A stretch of 57,447 nt of DNA from Pseudochrobactrum sp. sp1633 (GTDB taxonomy: Bacteria > Pseudomonadota > Alphaproteobacteria > Rhizobiales > Rhizobiaceae), in assembly GCF_030376605.1 (NCBI RefSeq), contig NZ_JARRAE010000016.1, positions 1-57,447 of the forward strand, written 5' to 3'. The notes beneath the pieces are model-generated. The model saw nothing but the letters and a program-made list of their open reading frames with translations. It did not search any database and was not told the origin of the DNA. Both the position numbers and the translations under genes were made by a program. Every line of letters starts with the position of its first letter. The stretch's first letter is position 1. Shown here piece after piece: positions 43,943 through 52,621 of the stretch.

Positions 43943-44869
43943 TTATGCAGGAAGGCTCAGTGCCTCTGCCATATAGTTTACAAGGGCATGCACATTGGGT
44001 GCCTGTGCTTTGGTTGAGGGAAAAACGGCATAAATAACCGGCTCAATGAGCCGGAATGCCGGAAGCAATGGTATCAGTCGTCCGGCAGCGATATCCTTGC
44101 TGACAATCCAATGCGGCAATTGCGCAATTCCCAACCCTCTTGTTGCTGCAATGCGCAATGTCTCATGGCTGTCTGTTATCAAGCGCGGCGTGTGCCTGAT
44201 ACGGTGCACACGGCCGCGCTCGTCACGGAAAGACCACTCATATCTGGGTTGAGTAGTGCTGACCGCACGTTCGATCTTCGGAAAACCGAAGGTGAGGGAT
44301 GGAAAACCGGCAAGATCTTTCAGTTCAATAGGGGCAGAAACCTCTTTGAACAGCGCTGCATTGGCGACAAGACATTGAGGATTTGAACCCAACGGGCGGA
44401 TGACGAGGGCACTATCCTCATGAAGCCCTTTATCTTCACGAATAACAAGATCATATCCTTCGCCGATAATATCCACGTGCCGGTTCATGCATTTCAGATG
44501 CACATCGACCTTGGGAAACTGCTCCAGAAATCCTGCAATCAAATCGCTGATTTTATAATTGAGCGGGCCTACGGGGCACACAACGCGGATCGTCCCGCTT
44601 GGCTCTTTGTAGTTGCGGTCGACGATGCGCTGGGCGGCTTCAACACTGTCGAGTACGACCAGACATTGCCGGTAATATTCCGAGCCAATCTCAGTGAGTG
44701 CAAAGCGGCGGCTTGTTCTGTAGATGAGCGTCGCCTGCAAAAACTCCTCTAAATTGGTGACGTGCCGGCTCAGGGTGGATTTTTGCACGCCCGTTATCCG
44801 TGCCGCAGCAGCATAGCCGCCGTGCGATACCACTTGGACAAAATAGAACAGATCGTTCAGGTTCTGCAT
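43943..44869 (-). CDS. LysR-type transcriptional regulator
   Basis: A 308-residue LysR regulator. The HTH is MQNLNDLFYFVQVVSHGGYAAAARITGVQKSTLSRHVTNLEE near the N-terminus; the C-terminal effector-binding domain contains SGTIRVVCPVGPL and GYDLVIREDKG. I prefer the ATG at 44869, which matches the usual family start, over the TTG at 44905. It is divergent from the YcaC-like and ABM genes, the normal arrangement for LysR control, so it probably regulates them. The inducer is not known; the context suggests a quinone or aromatic stress. Confidence 0.92.
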   Translation of the reverse strand: MQNLNDLFYFVQVVSHGGYAAAARITGVQKSTLSRHVTNLEEFLQATLIYRTSRRFALTEIGSEYYRQCLVVLDSVEAAQRIVDRNYKEPSGTIRVVCPVGPLNYKISDLIAGFLEQFPKVDVHLKCMNRHVDIIGEGYDLVIREDKGLHEDSALVIRPLGSNPQCLVANAALFKEVSAPIELKDLAGFPSLTFGFPKIERAVSTTQPRYEWSFRDERGRVHRIRHTPRLITDSHETLRIAATRGLGIAQLPHWIVSKDIAAGRLIPLLPAFRLIEPVIYAVFPSTKAQAPNVHALVNYMAEALSLPA

Positions 44870-45112
44870 CGTTGCAAATATAGAATGCTGCGTTTCAGTA
44901 TTCAAATCTTTTCTAATAAAGTCGCGGATGCTAATATTTCAGTCCGTTGTTCTTATTTCATAAAACAACGATTGATGTTTTTCGTCTCGCATATTTCATT
45001 ATCATCCTATCTGCTTGAAATTAAAACAGAATAGCGTTCCGGTCATGGCTTTGAAAAAGCAGTGGCTCGTAACGGTATGGAACTATTTCCCTGTGTTCGA
45101 GGAGACTATGCA

Positions 45113-45754
45113 ATGACAAGCGAACCCATTCGTGATCCAGTAAAAGACCGGCTACTCAGCCCGAAAAACTCAGCCTTCGTCATCATCGACTATCAACCTG
45201 TGCAGGTGAACTCGATCGCCTCAATGGACAGGCAATTGCTCATTAATAACATTGTCGGCGCCTCCAGAGCTGCCCGCGTTTATGATTTGCCGATTATTCA
45301 CTCGACCGTGAATGTAAAAACCGGCCTCAATAAACCGCCAATTCCGCAAGTCCGCAAAGCACTTGAAGGCATTCCGACATTTGACCGCACCACCATCAAT
45401 TCATGGGAAGATGTCGAGTTTCGCAAGGCGGTTGAGCAGGCAGGACGTAAGAAGCTGATTATGACAGCGCTCTGGACAGAGGCCTGCCTGACATTTCCTG
45501 CAATCGATGCTCTGGCCGAAGGTTATGAGGTCTATGTTGTTGCTGATGCTGTCGGTGGTACTTCGGTGGAAGCGCATCAGGCTGCTTTACGGCGCATTGA
45601 GCAAGCGGGCGGCAAGATGATCAGTGTGGTTCAGCTGTTTTGTGAATTGCAGCGCGACTGGCAGCGCAAGGAAACCGTTCCGCAATTCATGGATCTGTTC
45701 ATCCAGACTGGCGGCACAGCCGGTATCCAGTTCTCCTACGACAAGGCCGAATGA
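45113..45754 (+). CDS. Isochorismatase-like cysteine hydrolase (YcaC type)
   Basis: A 213-residue member of the isochorismatase-like family. The catalytic Asp is in FVIIDYQPVQV (about residue 24) and the nucleophilic Cys in LWTEACLTFPAIDALAEGYEVYVVADAVGG (about 127). INSWEDVEFRKAV and the late FCELQRDWQ match YcaC of enterobacteria, whose true substrate is unknown. I use ATG 45113, about nine bases after GGAG. It is the first of two genes divergent from a LysR regulator; the next is an ABM monooxygenase. Confidence 0.88.
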   Translation: MTSEPIRDPVKDRLLSPKNSAFVIIDYQPVQVNSIASMDRQLLINNIVGASRAARVYDLPIIHSTVNVKTGLNKPPIPQVRKALEGIPTFDRTTINSWEDVEFRKAVEQAGRKKLIMTALWTEACLTFPAIDALAEGYEVYVVADAVGGTSVEAHQAALRRIEQAGGKMISVVQLFCELQRDWQRKETVPQFMDLFIQTGGTAGIQFSYDKAE

Positions 45755-45759
45755 CCTCT

Positions 45760-45797
45760 GTACTCAATCCGGCTTGTTCGCAAGCCGGATTGAGTAC
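45760..45797 (+). terminator. Perfect 17-bp hairpin with TTCG loop between two genes
   Basis: Arms GTACTCAATCCGGCTTG and CAAGCCGGATTGAGTAC around TTCG. The stem is perfect and the UUCG-type tetraloop is exceptionally stable in RNA. No T-run follows, and the next gene starts 30 bases later with its own binding site. It may limit downstream expression or stabilise the upstream message. Confidence 0.6.
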
Positions 45798-45826
45798 AAG
45801 CGGGTTCCAAATGAGAGGAGCATGTT

Positions 45827-46123
45827 ATGAGCGATCTCTTCGTTGTCGTCAGTCTTCGCGCCAAAACAGGCAAAGAGGGAATATTGCGGCGCGACCTCAA
45901 GGTCATTGTTGACCAGTCCCGCAAAGAAGAGGGTAATATCAGTTACGACCTTTTCATTGACCGGGATGATCCGGAACGGTTTGTTTTCATTGAGCACTGG
46001 GCATCACAGGAACATCAGCACAAACATCATAATGAAGGTCCGCATATACAGTTTTTCCATGAAAACGGAGCGAACAATGTCGAGAGCACAGAGTTTGCTT
46101 ATTTTCTGGATCGTCTGGAATAA
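45827..46123 (+). CDS. Antibiotic biosynthesis monooxygenase (ABM/YgiN-like) domain protein
   Basis: A 98-residue single ABM-domain protein: LFVVVSLRAKTGKEGILRRDL, EGNISYDLFIDRDDPERFVFIEHWASQEHQHKHH and the C-terminal HIQFFHEN are typical of YgiN/LsrG-like dimeric alpha-beta barrels. YgiN reduces or oxidises quinols and LsrG degrades a signal molecule; here the substrate is unknown. The pair with a YcaC-like hydrolase under a LysR regulator suggests detoxification of a quinone or aromatic compound. Ribosome binding site GAGAGGAG precedes ATG 45827. Confidence 0.88.
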   Translation: MSDLFVVVSLRAKTGKEGILRRDLKVIVDQSRKEEGNISYDLFIDRDDPERFVFIEHWASQEHQHKHHNEGPHIQFFHENGANNVESTEFAYFLDRLE

Positions 46124-46164
46124 CTTCGCACGGCTTTCACAAAACCACGTCCCGCAAAGCAATA

Positions 46165-46190
46165 AAAAACCCTGCCGCAAGGCAGGGTTT
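46165..46190. terminator. Bidirectional terminator
   Basis: AAAACCCTGCC ... GGCAGGGTTTT with a four-base GCAA loop, between the ABM gene and the convergent SIMPL-domain gene. Confidence 0.9.
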
Positions 46191-46213
46191 TCATAATTTC
46201 AATCAGCTGCTGA

Positions 46214-46975
46214 TTACTGCGTAATTTCGAATTTCACATTCACATTCACGTTGTAGCTGTTTTCACCGGCAGAAACCGGCACTGAATCACCGGCGGCCTC
46301 TGCAGACATTGCCACCATTTTGGTGCGAGCCATAGCAATCGGACGCGGGCTGTTTGAATATTCGCTGATTTCAAGCACACGGCCAAGTTTGGCACCTGCG
46401 GTTTCAGTCAGGACTTTTGCCTTTTCCAAGGCATTTTCCATAGCTTTTTTGCGGGCATCGGTCAGCTGTTTTGACGGATCATCATTGATGAAACGCAGGC
46501 CACCACTCTGATTGACCCCGAGATCAATGGATTTATCAAGCAGATCACCGACCTTATTCAGATCACGCACGCGCACAGTCAGGCCGTTGGTGACACTGTA
46601 ACCGATGATTTTCGGAGCTTTCAGACCGTTTTTATCGGACGGGTAGGTGTAAGTCGGCTGAATATTGACACCGGAAGTCTGCAAGTCGCGGTCTTCAATA
46701 CCGGCTTCCTTCATTGCAGCAAGCACCTGCGTCATCGCCTTGTTGTTATCTGTCATTGCTTCACGGGCGGTTTTAGCTTCGCGCAACACGGTCAGATCAA
46801 GAATTGCCATGTCAGGTGCGGCTTGTACTTCGCCTTCACCGGTGACCATAATAAAAGCCTGCTGTTTTTCGGACACATTTTTCTCCTGTGCAAAGGCCGG
46901 CTGCGAAAGCGCACTGGCAAAAGAAACTGCAATAAATGCAGAAGCGAAAAGGGCGGCTGTTTTACGATTGATCAT
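46214..46975 (-). CDS. SIMPL-domain periplasmic protein, BP26/Omp28 homologue
   Basis: A 253-residue exported SIMPL (DUF541) protein. After a signal peptide ending SQPAFAQE (about residue 29) it has VTGEGEVQAAPDMAILDLTVLREAKTAREAMTDNNKAMTQVL, GIEDRDLQTSGVNIQPTYTYPSDKN, GYSVTNGLTVRVRDL and the C-terminal AGENSYNVNVNVKFEI, all matching Brucella BP26/Omp28, an immunodominant antigen that forms a ring-like oligomer. Function remains unknown. Its identity is one of the best pointers to Brucellaceae. Confidence 0.93.
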   Translation of the reverse strand: MINRKTAALFASAFIAVSFASALSQPAFAQEKNVSEKQQAFIMVTGEGEVQAAPDMAILDLTVLREAKTAREAMTDNNKAMTQVLAAMKEAGIEDRDLQTSGVNIQPTYTYPSDKNGLKAPKIIGYSVTNGLTVRVRDLNKVGDLLDKSIDLGVNQSGGLRFINDDPSKQLTDARKKAMENALEKAKVLTETAGAKLGRVLEISEYSNSPRPIAMARTKMVAMSAEAAGDSVPVSAGENSYNVNVNVKFEITQ

Positions 46976-47058
46976 GGTATCTCCTGATAATGAAATCGGT
47001 TTAACTGCTTTATTTCAATGGATTGCGGATGTTTTACGGCTAAAAACAGGCAATCCGG

Positions 47059-47499
47059 TTATTGTTTTACGACAGGTATAAATTCCTTGCAGAGCGGCAG
47101 CAGGTAATGCTCCGTTAGTGGTGCAAGGGGTAGTTCCGTTTTCTGCAACGGATCAATCCAGATGATTTCCTCTATCTCAGCCGCTTTGGCGACCGGCTGT
47201 GATAAAGAAATATGAAATACCTCTGCCTCCACGACAAAACCCGGCTCGTTGGCAGCAGGGGCTGAAAAGGCACCCAGATAACGCGCCTGATCTTGCGCCA
47301 CATTAAGTCCCAGCTCTTCTTTAAGTTCCCGCTGCAATGCCGCAACCGGTGTTTCGCCCGTTTCGATCTTACCGCCAGCCTGCATAAAGGCTGAAGTTCC
47401 GGCCTTACGTACCAATAAAATCCGGTTGTCAGGTCCGGTTAATATGGCGGCGGCAATGCGGATACGGTTTGACGAAGAGGTTTGAGCATTAAGAGACAT
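47059..47499 (-). CDS. NUDIX hydrolase
   Basis: A 146-residue NUDIX enzyme. The box is complete: GGKIETGETPVAALQRELKEELGL (G-x5-E-x7-R-E-x2-E-E-x-G) at about residues 42-64. The preceding ILTGPDNRILLVRKAGTSAFMQAG is the usual strand pair. Such enzymes hydrolyse nucleoside diphosphate derivatives; the exact substrate cannot be told from sequence. Single gene between the BP26-like gene and the amino-acid importer; the 83-base gap to the former has no terminator that I see. Confidence 0.9.
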   Translation of the reverse strand: MSLNAQTSSSNRIRIAAAILTGPDNRILLVRKAGTSAFMQAGGKIETGETPVAALQRELKEELGLNVAQDQARYLGAFSAPAANEPGFVVEAEVFHISLSQPVAKAAEIEEIIWIDPLQKTELPLAPLTEHYLLPLCKEFIPVVKQ

Positions 47500-47969
47500 G
47501 AAACTGAAATTCCTGAGGGAGGCCGGAATAATGCAGACGATAAGAAACAGACAATGTCCTTATAGTCGGCCGGATATGAAGCGAAGATGAATAATTTTCT
47601 GCACTATAGCCTGATTTGAGCAAAAATCTTCGTATTACAGGCAACAAAATCGTGCTTACCGCATTATTCAGTCAAACATCGCTGCCATTAAGCTTTTCAG
47701 TAGAATGTGTTTTTTCATTTGATGCCGCGCAAAAGCTTGACGGAAAATAAATTCTATTTTTAAGTAAAATTAGGAATTTATTTTTGCATATTAAACGCCA
47801 GCATGCGGAAATATATCTGTGCTGCACTGACTGACCATGACATCTTAATGGCAACACGGACTGCAAATTCAAACAGTACCGGTAGAGCAGTGAGGGCGTA
47901 GGCCTGAGCCGCTCTCAACATTATAATGCGGCCTTCATTTATAAGGTTCAGTTTAAAAGGACGGGTAAT
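47500..47969. other. 470-base region upstream of the amino-acid importer
   Basis: Divergent promoters of the NUDIX gene and the binding-protein gene. AT-rich in the middle (47750-47790). A ribosome binding site AAAAGGACGG precedes the ATG at 47970. I see no gene or known riboswitch. Confidence 0.45.
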
Positions 47970-48761
47970 ATGAGCTGGTTAAAATCTATTGTTGCAGTTG
48001 GTGTGTTGCAGTCAGCCGTGCTGACTTCCGGAGTTATGACCAGCCAGTCTTTTGCAGACGAAGCGCTGGATCGCATTAAAGCGGAAGGCGTGCTGAAAAT
48101 CGGCACAGAGGGCACATATGCGCCTTTTACCTATCATGACAAGGACGGCAAACTGGTTGGTTTCGATGTGGAAATCGGCCAGGAAATTGCCAAGCGTCTT
48201 GGCGTGGAAGCCAAATTTCTCGAAGGAAAATGGGATGGCCTGATCGCAGGTCTGGATGCGAACCGTTATGATGCAGTTATCAATCAGGTTGGCATCACAC
48301 CGGAACGCCAGAAGAAATACAACTTCTCTGAGCCATATATTGCTTCTAAAGCGGTACTGATTGTCAAAACCGGCAATACAGACATCAAAAAGTTTGAAGA
48401 CCTGAAAGGCCGCAAAGCGGCTCAGTCCCTGAGCAGTAACTATGGTAAAATCGCCCGTGAATACGGTGCGGAAATTGTTGCCAATGATGGTTTTGATCAG
48501 TCCGTACAGCTGGTGCTGAGCGGCCGTGCAGAAGCAACGGTTAATGCAAGCCTGTCCTTCCTCGACTTTAAGAAGCAAAAGCCTGATGTGCCGCTGGAAG
48601 TTGCCGCAGAGCTTGAAAATGCAGATCGTTCCGGCGTTTTGCTGCGCAAGGGTGAAGAAGATCTTCTGGCTGAAGTGAACAAAGCACTTGAGCAGATTAA
48701 AACTGACGGCACCTACGCAAAAATTTCCGAAAAATATTTCGGTGCAGACGTCTCCAAATAA
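47970..48761 (+). CDS. Polar amino-acid ABC transporter substrate-binding protein
   Basis: A 263-residue SBP_bac_3 protein. The signal peptide is residues 1-30 (ending QSFADEALD); the domain start VLKIGTEGTYAPFTYHDKDGKLVGFDVEIGQEIAKRLG and KWDGLIAGLDANRYDAVINQVGITPERQKKYNFSEPY are signature regions with the Arg that binds the ligand carboxylate. The pattern is nearest cystine/FliY-type members but the ligand is inference. A terminator follows at 48781, yet the permease and ATPase lie downstream. Confidence 0.92.
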   Translation: MSWLKSIVAVGVLQSAVLTSGVMTSQSFADEALDRIKAEGVLKIGTEGTYAPFTYHDKDGKLVGFDVEIGQEIAKRLGVEAKFLEGKWDGLIAGLDANRYDAVINQVGITPERQKKYNFSEPYIASKAVLIVKTGNTDIKKFEDLKGRKAAQSLSSNYGKIAREYGAEIVANDGFDQSVQLVLSGRAEATVNASLSFLDFKKQKPDVPLEVAAELENADRSGVLLRKGEEDLLAEVNKALEQIKTDGTYAKISEKYFGADVSK

Positions 48762-48780
48762 ATACATCCTCCCGAGTTAA

Positions 48781-48815
48781 AGAAAACCGGCGACCCTCAT
48801 CGCCGGTTTTTCTTG
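48781..48815 (+). terminator. Terminator/attenuator after the binding protein gene
   Basis: AAGAAAACCGGCGA-CCCTCA-TCGCCGGTTTTTCTT. It would make the binding protein more abundant than the downstream permease and ATPase, a common arrangement in importers. Confidence 0.88.
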
Positions 48816-49089
48816 GCTAAACGGGGAGGCTGGCAGATAGCGCATATCTGCGAATAAGTATTTTCTTTCACCGGCGTATTTTCTTGCCCGTTAAAATAGG
48901 TCACGCTGCTGTGAGGGATTGTTTCATTGCATTGGCTCACTCAGCTGATTCCGGTTGTGCGGGCTATTCTAAAGCGTGCTGCATTTAATCGTACCCACTG
49001 CGATCGCTCTGGATTCTTTAGTTTGTCGCATTGTCGTAGCTGTCAGATGAGTTCATTTGCCTGCGAAATGCTCTTGCGGGGACACATAT

Positions 49090-49770
49090 ATGTCTGACGT
49101 TTTATCACTGATGCTCGAATCTCTGGGGCCGTTGTTATGGGCCGCATTGATTTTTACAATACCGTTGACATTGCTGTCTTTTCTCTTCGGCACCACACTC
49201 GGGCTGTTTGTTGCTCTGGCAAGACTGTTTGCACCACGCCCGATAGCCGTTGTTGTTAATTTCTATGTCTGGCTCATCCGCGGCACGCCGCTGCTGGTTC
49301 AGCTTTTCCTTATCTTTTACGGCTTGCCGAGCCTTGGCGTTACGCTTGATGCATTTCCGGCAGCATTGATCGGTTTCACTTTAAGCATCGGCGCCTATTC
49401 GTCAGAAATTTTTCGCGGGGTTATTGTTGCTGTACCGAAAGGACAGTGGGAGGCCGCTTATGCAACGGGCATGACATGGGGGCAGGCGATGCGTCGCACA
49501 ATCCTGCCGCAAGCTGCACCCAATGCCGTGCCGCCTTTGTCCAACAGTTTTATCTCTCTGGTAAAAGACACATCTCTGGCCGCAGCCATTACAGTGCCTG
49601 AAATGTTTCAGGTCGCGCAGCGCATTGTTGCTGTCACCTATGAGCCTCTGATCCTTTACGTGGAAGCGGCACTTCTTTATCTGGCGCTGAGTTCTGTGCT
49701 GTCCTACCTGCAAACCCGTCTGGAAACACGGCTGAAACGCTATGGCGGCTTTCTGGAGATACGTTCATGA
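49090..49770 (+). CDS. Polar amino-acid ABC transporter permease
   Basis: A 226-residue HisM/GlnP-type permease with five predicted helices. The family features are FYVWLIRGTPLLVQLFLIFYGLP, the EAA loop SSEIFRGVIVAVPKGQWEAAYATGMTWGQAMRRTILPQAAPNAVPPLSN. I take ATG 49090, which is preceded by GGGGACAC; the longer frame starting at 49057 has no clear signal. The ATPase gene overlaps its stop by four bases. Confidence 0.93.
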   Translation: MSDVLSLMLESLGPLLWAALIFTIPLTLLSFLFGTTLGLFVALARLFAPRPIAVVVNFYVWLIRGTPLLVQLFLIFYGLPSLGVTLDAFPAALIGFTLSIGAYSSEIFRGVIVAVPKGQWEAAYATGMTWGQAMRRTILPQAAPNAVPPLSNSFISLVKDTSLAAAITVPEMFQVAQRIVAVTYEPLILYVEAALLYLALSSVLSYLQTRLETRLKRYGGFLEIRS

Positions 49771-50546
49771 TGATTGAACTGAATAATATCGTTAAAAAAT
49801 TCGGCGACCATACTGTTCTCGATGATATTTCACTCTCAATTGCTGAGGGGAGCGTTACCGCTTTTATCGGGCCGTCAGGTGCAGGTAAAAGCACGCTGTT
49901 GCGCTGCCTGAACTTGCTTGAAGTTCCGACTTCGGGGCGTATTAATATCGCGGGCGACAGTTTAAGTTTTGAACCTGACCGCAAAATCACGCAGAAAGAC
50001 GTGCATCTGATCCGCCGTCATTCGGGTATGGTATTCCAGAATTTTCAGCTATTCCCTCATCGTACCGTGACAGAGAATATTACTGAAGGGCTGATTACAG
50101 TTCAGAAATGGCCAAAAGCGAAAGCACGTGAGCGTGCAATGCAATTGCTTGAAAAAGTAGGGCTTACGCAAAAAGCCGATGCCTGGCCTGCAACGCTTTC
50201 CGGTGGTCAGCAACAGCGTGTTGCGATTGCACGCGCATTGGCACCTTCGCCTAAAATTCTGCTCTGTGACGAGCCGACATCCGCACTTGATCCGGAACTG
50301 TCCGGCGAGGTGGTGGACGTGCTGGCGCAGCTCGCCAAAGAGGGCACCACAATGATCATGGTGACACATGATCTGCGGCTGGCCTCAAGAATTGCGGAAG
50401 ACGTGCTGTTTATTGATAATGGTGTGATTGTAGAACGGGGCACCGCACAGGCAATTTTCCGTTCGCCGAAAGAAGAACGAACCCGCCGTTTTGTGAATAC
50501 GCTGACCCATGAGGGGCAGGGCTTCAGTCAGGGTGCGGGCATATAA
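49767..50546 (+). CDS. Polar amino-acid ABC transporter ATP-binding protein
   Basis: A 259-residue GlnQ-type ATPase: Walker A IGPSGAGKSTLLRCLNLLE (about residues 31-49), Q-loop GMVFQNFQLFPHRTV, signature LSGGQQQRVAIARAL, Walker B ILLCDEPTSALDPE and His switch VTHDLRLA. It overlaps the permease by four bases (ATGA). With the preceding two genes it completes the importer. A terminator follows at 50597. Confidence 0.95.
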   Translation: MMIELNNIVKKFGDHTVLDDISLSIAEGSVTAFIGPSGAGKSTLLRCLNLLEVPTSGRINIAGDSLSFEPDRKITQKDVHLIRRHSGMVFQNFQLFPHRTVTENITEGLITVQKWPKAKARERAMQLLEKVGLTQKADAWPATLSGGQQQRVAIARALAPSPKILLCDEPTSALDPELSGEVVDVLAQLAKEGTTMIMVTHDLRLASRIAEDVLFIDNGVIVERGTAQAIFRSPKEERTRRFVNTLTHEGQGFSQGAGI

Positions 50547-50596
50547 ATCTGGTTCAATTTATTAAATAACAGCAATAAGATACTGTTTTAAATTGA

Positions 50597-50626
50597 AAAC
50601 CTGCAGTCATATGATTGCAGGTTTTT
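50597..50626. terminator. Bidirectional terminator after the amino-acid importer
   Basis: AAACCTGCA-GTCATATGAT-TGCAGGTTTTTTT, shared with the convergent exported-protein gene. Confidence 0.88.
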
Positions 50627-51772
50627 TTAATCTACCTGATCGCTGTCGACTTCATTTTCAGCTTTGGCAAAAACATCAATATCTTCGTTCTTGCCGGATT
50701 CAACAGTGAACTCACGCTGATAGAGACGATCTTTGTTCTTTGCCACAGCGATATAATCACCGGCAGCCAGCACCAGAGATGCATAGGCGCTCACGCTTTC
50801 ATAGACGATATCACCATTGGTATTGACGATATTCCATGATGTATCCGCCAGCGCTTCACCACCAACATCGCGGAGCAGTTTCATCGTAATTTCAGCGCCA
50901 TTATGCTCAACGGTCGCTTCGGTCAGTTTGCCTGCATTGACCACAATTTCCGCACGGATAACCGCATTGGCATTGCCGTAATTTGAAACCACATGATAAG
51001 TGCCGCTGTTGAGGCGGACGATCGTATCCGGCTTGATATTTGGCACGATCAATGAACGCTCACTGCCTTCATCCTCGTTCTCATAGATTGAGAACCGCAG
51101 GAACTTGTCAGAAATCTCATGACCATCCGGCAATTTGGCGCTGAGTTTCAGGCCACCCGCATCAAGGATCAGCTTTTCATGGCGGCTGGCATTCCGGATG
51201 GTGACACGTTTGGTTGCACCAGCACGTCCGAAACTGACATGAACAAGATAGCTGCCTTCCGGCAGTGAGAAACTAGCCGTGCCACCGGTTGCGGTTGCAA
51301 TAAGCGGCAATTTATCTTCAGCGTTCGGTTCCGGCGAAAACACACGCCATACCAGCCCTTGGCTCAGCACAGGACTGTCTGCCGTCAGTTGCGCTTCAAG
51401 CAGCAGCTCATTCTGGTTAGCCAGAGGGGAGTTCTGGAAACTGCGCGGATCTGCATAGGGCGTTATGCCCGCAGCCGGAGCAGTCGGAGACATGATTGCG
51501 CCGGTCGGCGGCGTTGTACTGTCCGGCGTGTTACCTTCGGGTAATGAAATTTTCGGCAATTGCAGCTTGTCAAACTGCGCACCCGGCACCACGCGCATAG
51601 AAAAACCATCCTGCGGTGTCGCAAGTTCCTGCGCCAATGCCACATTCGGAGAGCCACCCATCATCAGACCAGCTGAAATCAGAGCAATTACAGACAGGCC
51701 GCACTGCTGTTTGACAGGCTGTTTGTGATTGTCTGAATTTTTTCTGATGTGCAGAACGGGGCTGAATTTCAT
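50627..51772 (-). CDS. Exported protein of unknown function
   Basis: A 381-residue protein with a basic start and hydrophobic signal (SVIALISAGLMMGG, cleavage about residue 48, ALAQEL). The mature part begins with a Pro/Thr-rich stretch (about 70-105) and then appears as repeated beta-rich segments, e.g. GSYLVHVSFGRAGATKRVTIRN, GTYHVVSNYGNANAVIRAEIVVNAGKLTEATV and GDYIAVAKNKDRLYQREFTVESGKN. These resemble carboxypeptidase-like regulatory or PEGA-like repeats in secreted proteins. No family name is recalled and no enzyme motif is seen. It is probably periplasmic or cell-surface. Single gene, convergent with the importer. Confidence 0.75.
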   Translation of the reverse strand: MKFSPVLHIRKNSDNHKQPVKQQCGLSVIALISAGLMMGGSPNVALAQELATPQDGFSMRVVPGAQFDKLQLPKISLPEGNTPDSTTPPTGAIMSPTAPAAGITPYADPRSFQNSPLANQNELLLEAQLTADSPVLSQGLVWRVFSPEPNAEDKLPLIATATGGTASFSLPEGSYLVHVSFGRAGATKRVTIRNASRHEKLILDAGGLKLSAKLPDGHEISDKFLRFSIYENEDEGSERSLIVPNIKPDTIVRLNSGTYHVVSNYGNANAVIRAEIVVNAGKLTEATVEHNGAEITMKLLRDVGGEALADTSWNIVNTNGDIVYESVSAYASLVLAAGDYIAVAKNKDRLYQREFTVESGKNEDIDVFAKAENEVDSDQVD

Positions 51773-51976
51773 AGGCCGGTACTCATTCGGATTTCAAAGT
51801 CTCTGTCGTTAAAGTTTGACCGCACTGTAAAGGCATTTTCAAGGCTATATGAACCAAAATATCATCAGTATATGCTGAACACACATATAACTGCATTATG
51901 CCCCTGTCATTACCGGCCGAAAATGACAATATAGACGTCATTAATGACGATGCCCAATCAGATAGCAGGAAATAAA

Positions 51977-52570
51977 GTGTCAGATATCATTGAATTTTTC
52001 AAAACCCGCAGTTCAACGCCGATCATCGGCCTTAATGAACCGGCACCTTCTGAAGATGAGCTGACACAAATTCTCACAATTGCCTCCCGCGTGCCCGATC
52101 ACGGCAAGCTCAATCCCTGGCGTTTTATCATTTACCGCGGTGATGCCCGTATTCAGATCGGTGAACAACTGGCCGAACGTGCAGCACAGCGCGCCGCAGA
52201 GAATAGCGAAGAATTTGGCGAGTCCCATCGCGAAAAAGAGCTGAAACGCTTTTCACGCGCTCCGCTCGTAATCGGTGTTATCTGCAATCCGCGTGATACA
52301 CACCGGATTCCGGAATGGGAGCAGTTTCTGTCGTCTGGTGCTGCCGCAATGCAGCTTTGCAATGCCGCTAACGCATTGGGCTATGGCAGCAACTGGATTA
52401 CCAACTGGTATTCAGATGATGAGGAGGGCAAGCGTCTGCTCGGTGTTGCACCTCATGAAAAAGTGGCTGGCTTTGTGCATATTGGCACACCTAAGGCGCA
52501 GGTGCCGGATCGTCCGCGACCTGAGCTGCAAGCTATCGTCTCTGAATATCAGGGCGCATATCAGGACTGA
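51977..52570 (+). CDS. Nitroreductase family protein (YdjA type)
   Basis: A 197-residue FMN-dependent nitroreductase, starting at GTG 51977 after CAGGAA. FFKTRSSTPIIGLNEPAPSEDEL, ASRVPDHGKLNPWRFIIYRGD and AMQLCNAANALGYGSNWITNWYSDD are the small, single-domain YdjA-like subfamily features. The frame extends to ATG 51944, but relatives begin near this GTG. The flavin reductase gene follows after 51 bases, so a joint flavin-based detoxification role is plausible. Confidence 0.9.
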   Translation: MSDIIEFFKTRSSTPIIGLNEPAPSEDELTQILTIASRVPDHGKLNPWRFIIYRGDARIQIGEQLAERAAQRAAENSEEFGESHREKELKRFSRAPLVIGVICNPRDTHRIPEWEQFLSSGAAAMQLCNAANALGYGSNWITNWYSDDEEGKRLLGVAPHEKVAGFVHIGTPKAQVPDRPRPELQAIVSEYQGAYQD

Positions 52571-52621
52571 ATTACGCTGAAAGCCGTGTTCTGTCCCCGA
52601 AAAACAAACCAGAGTAATTTT

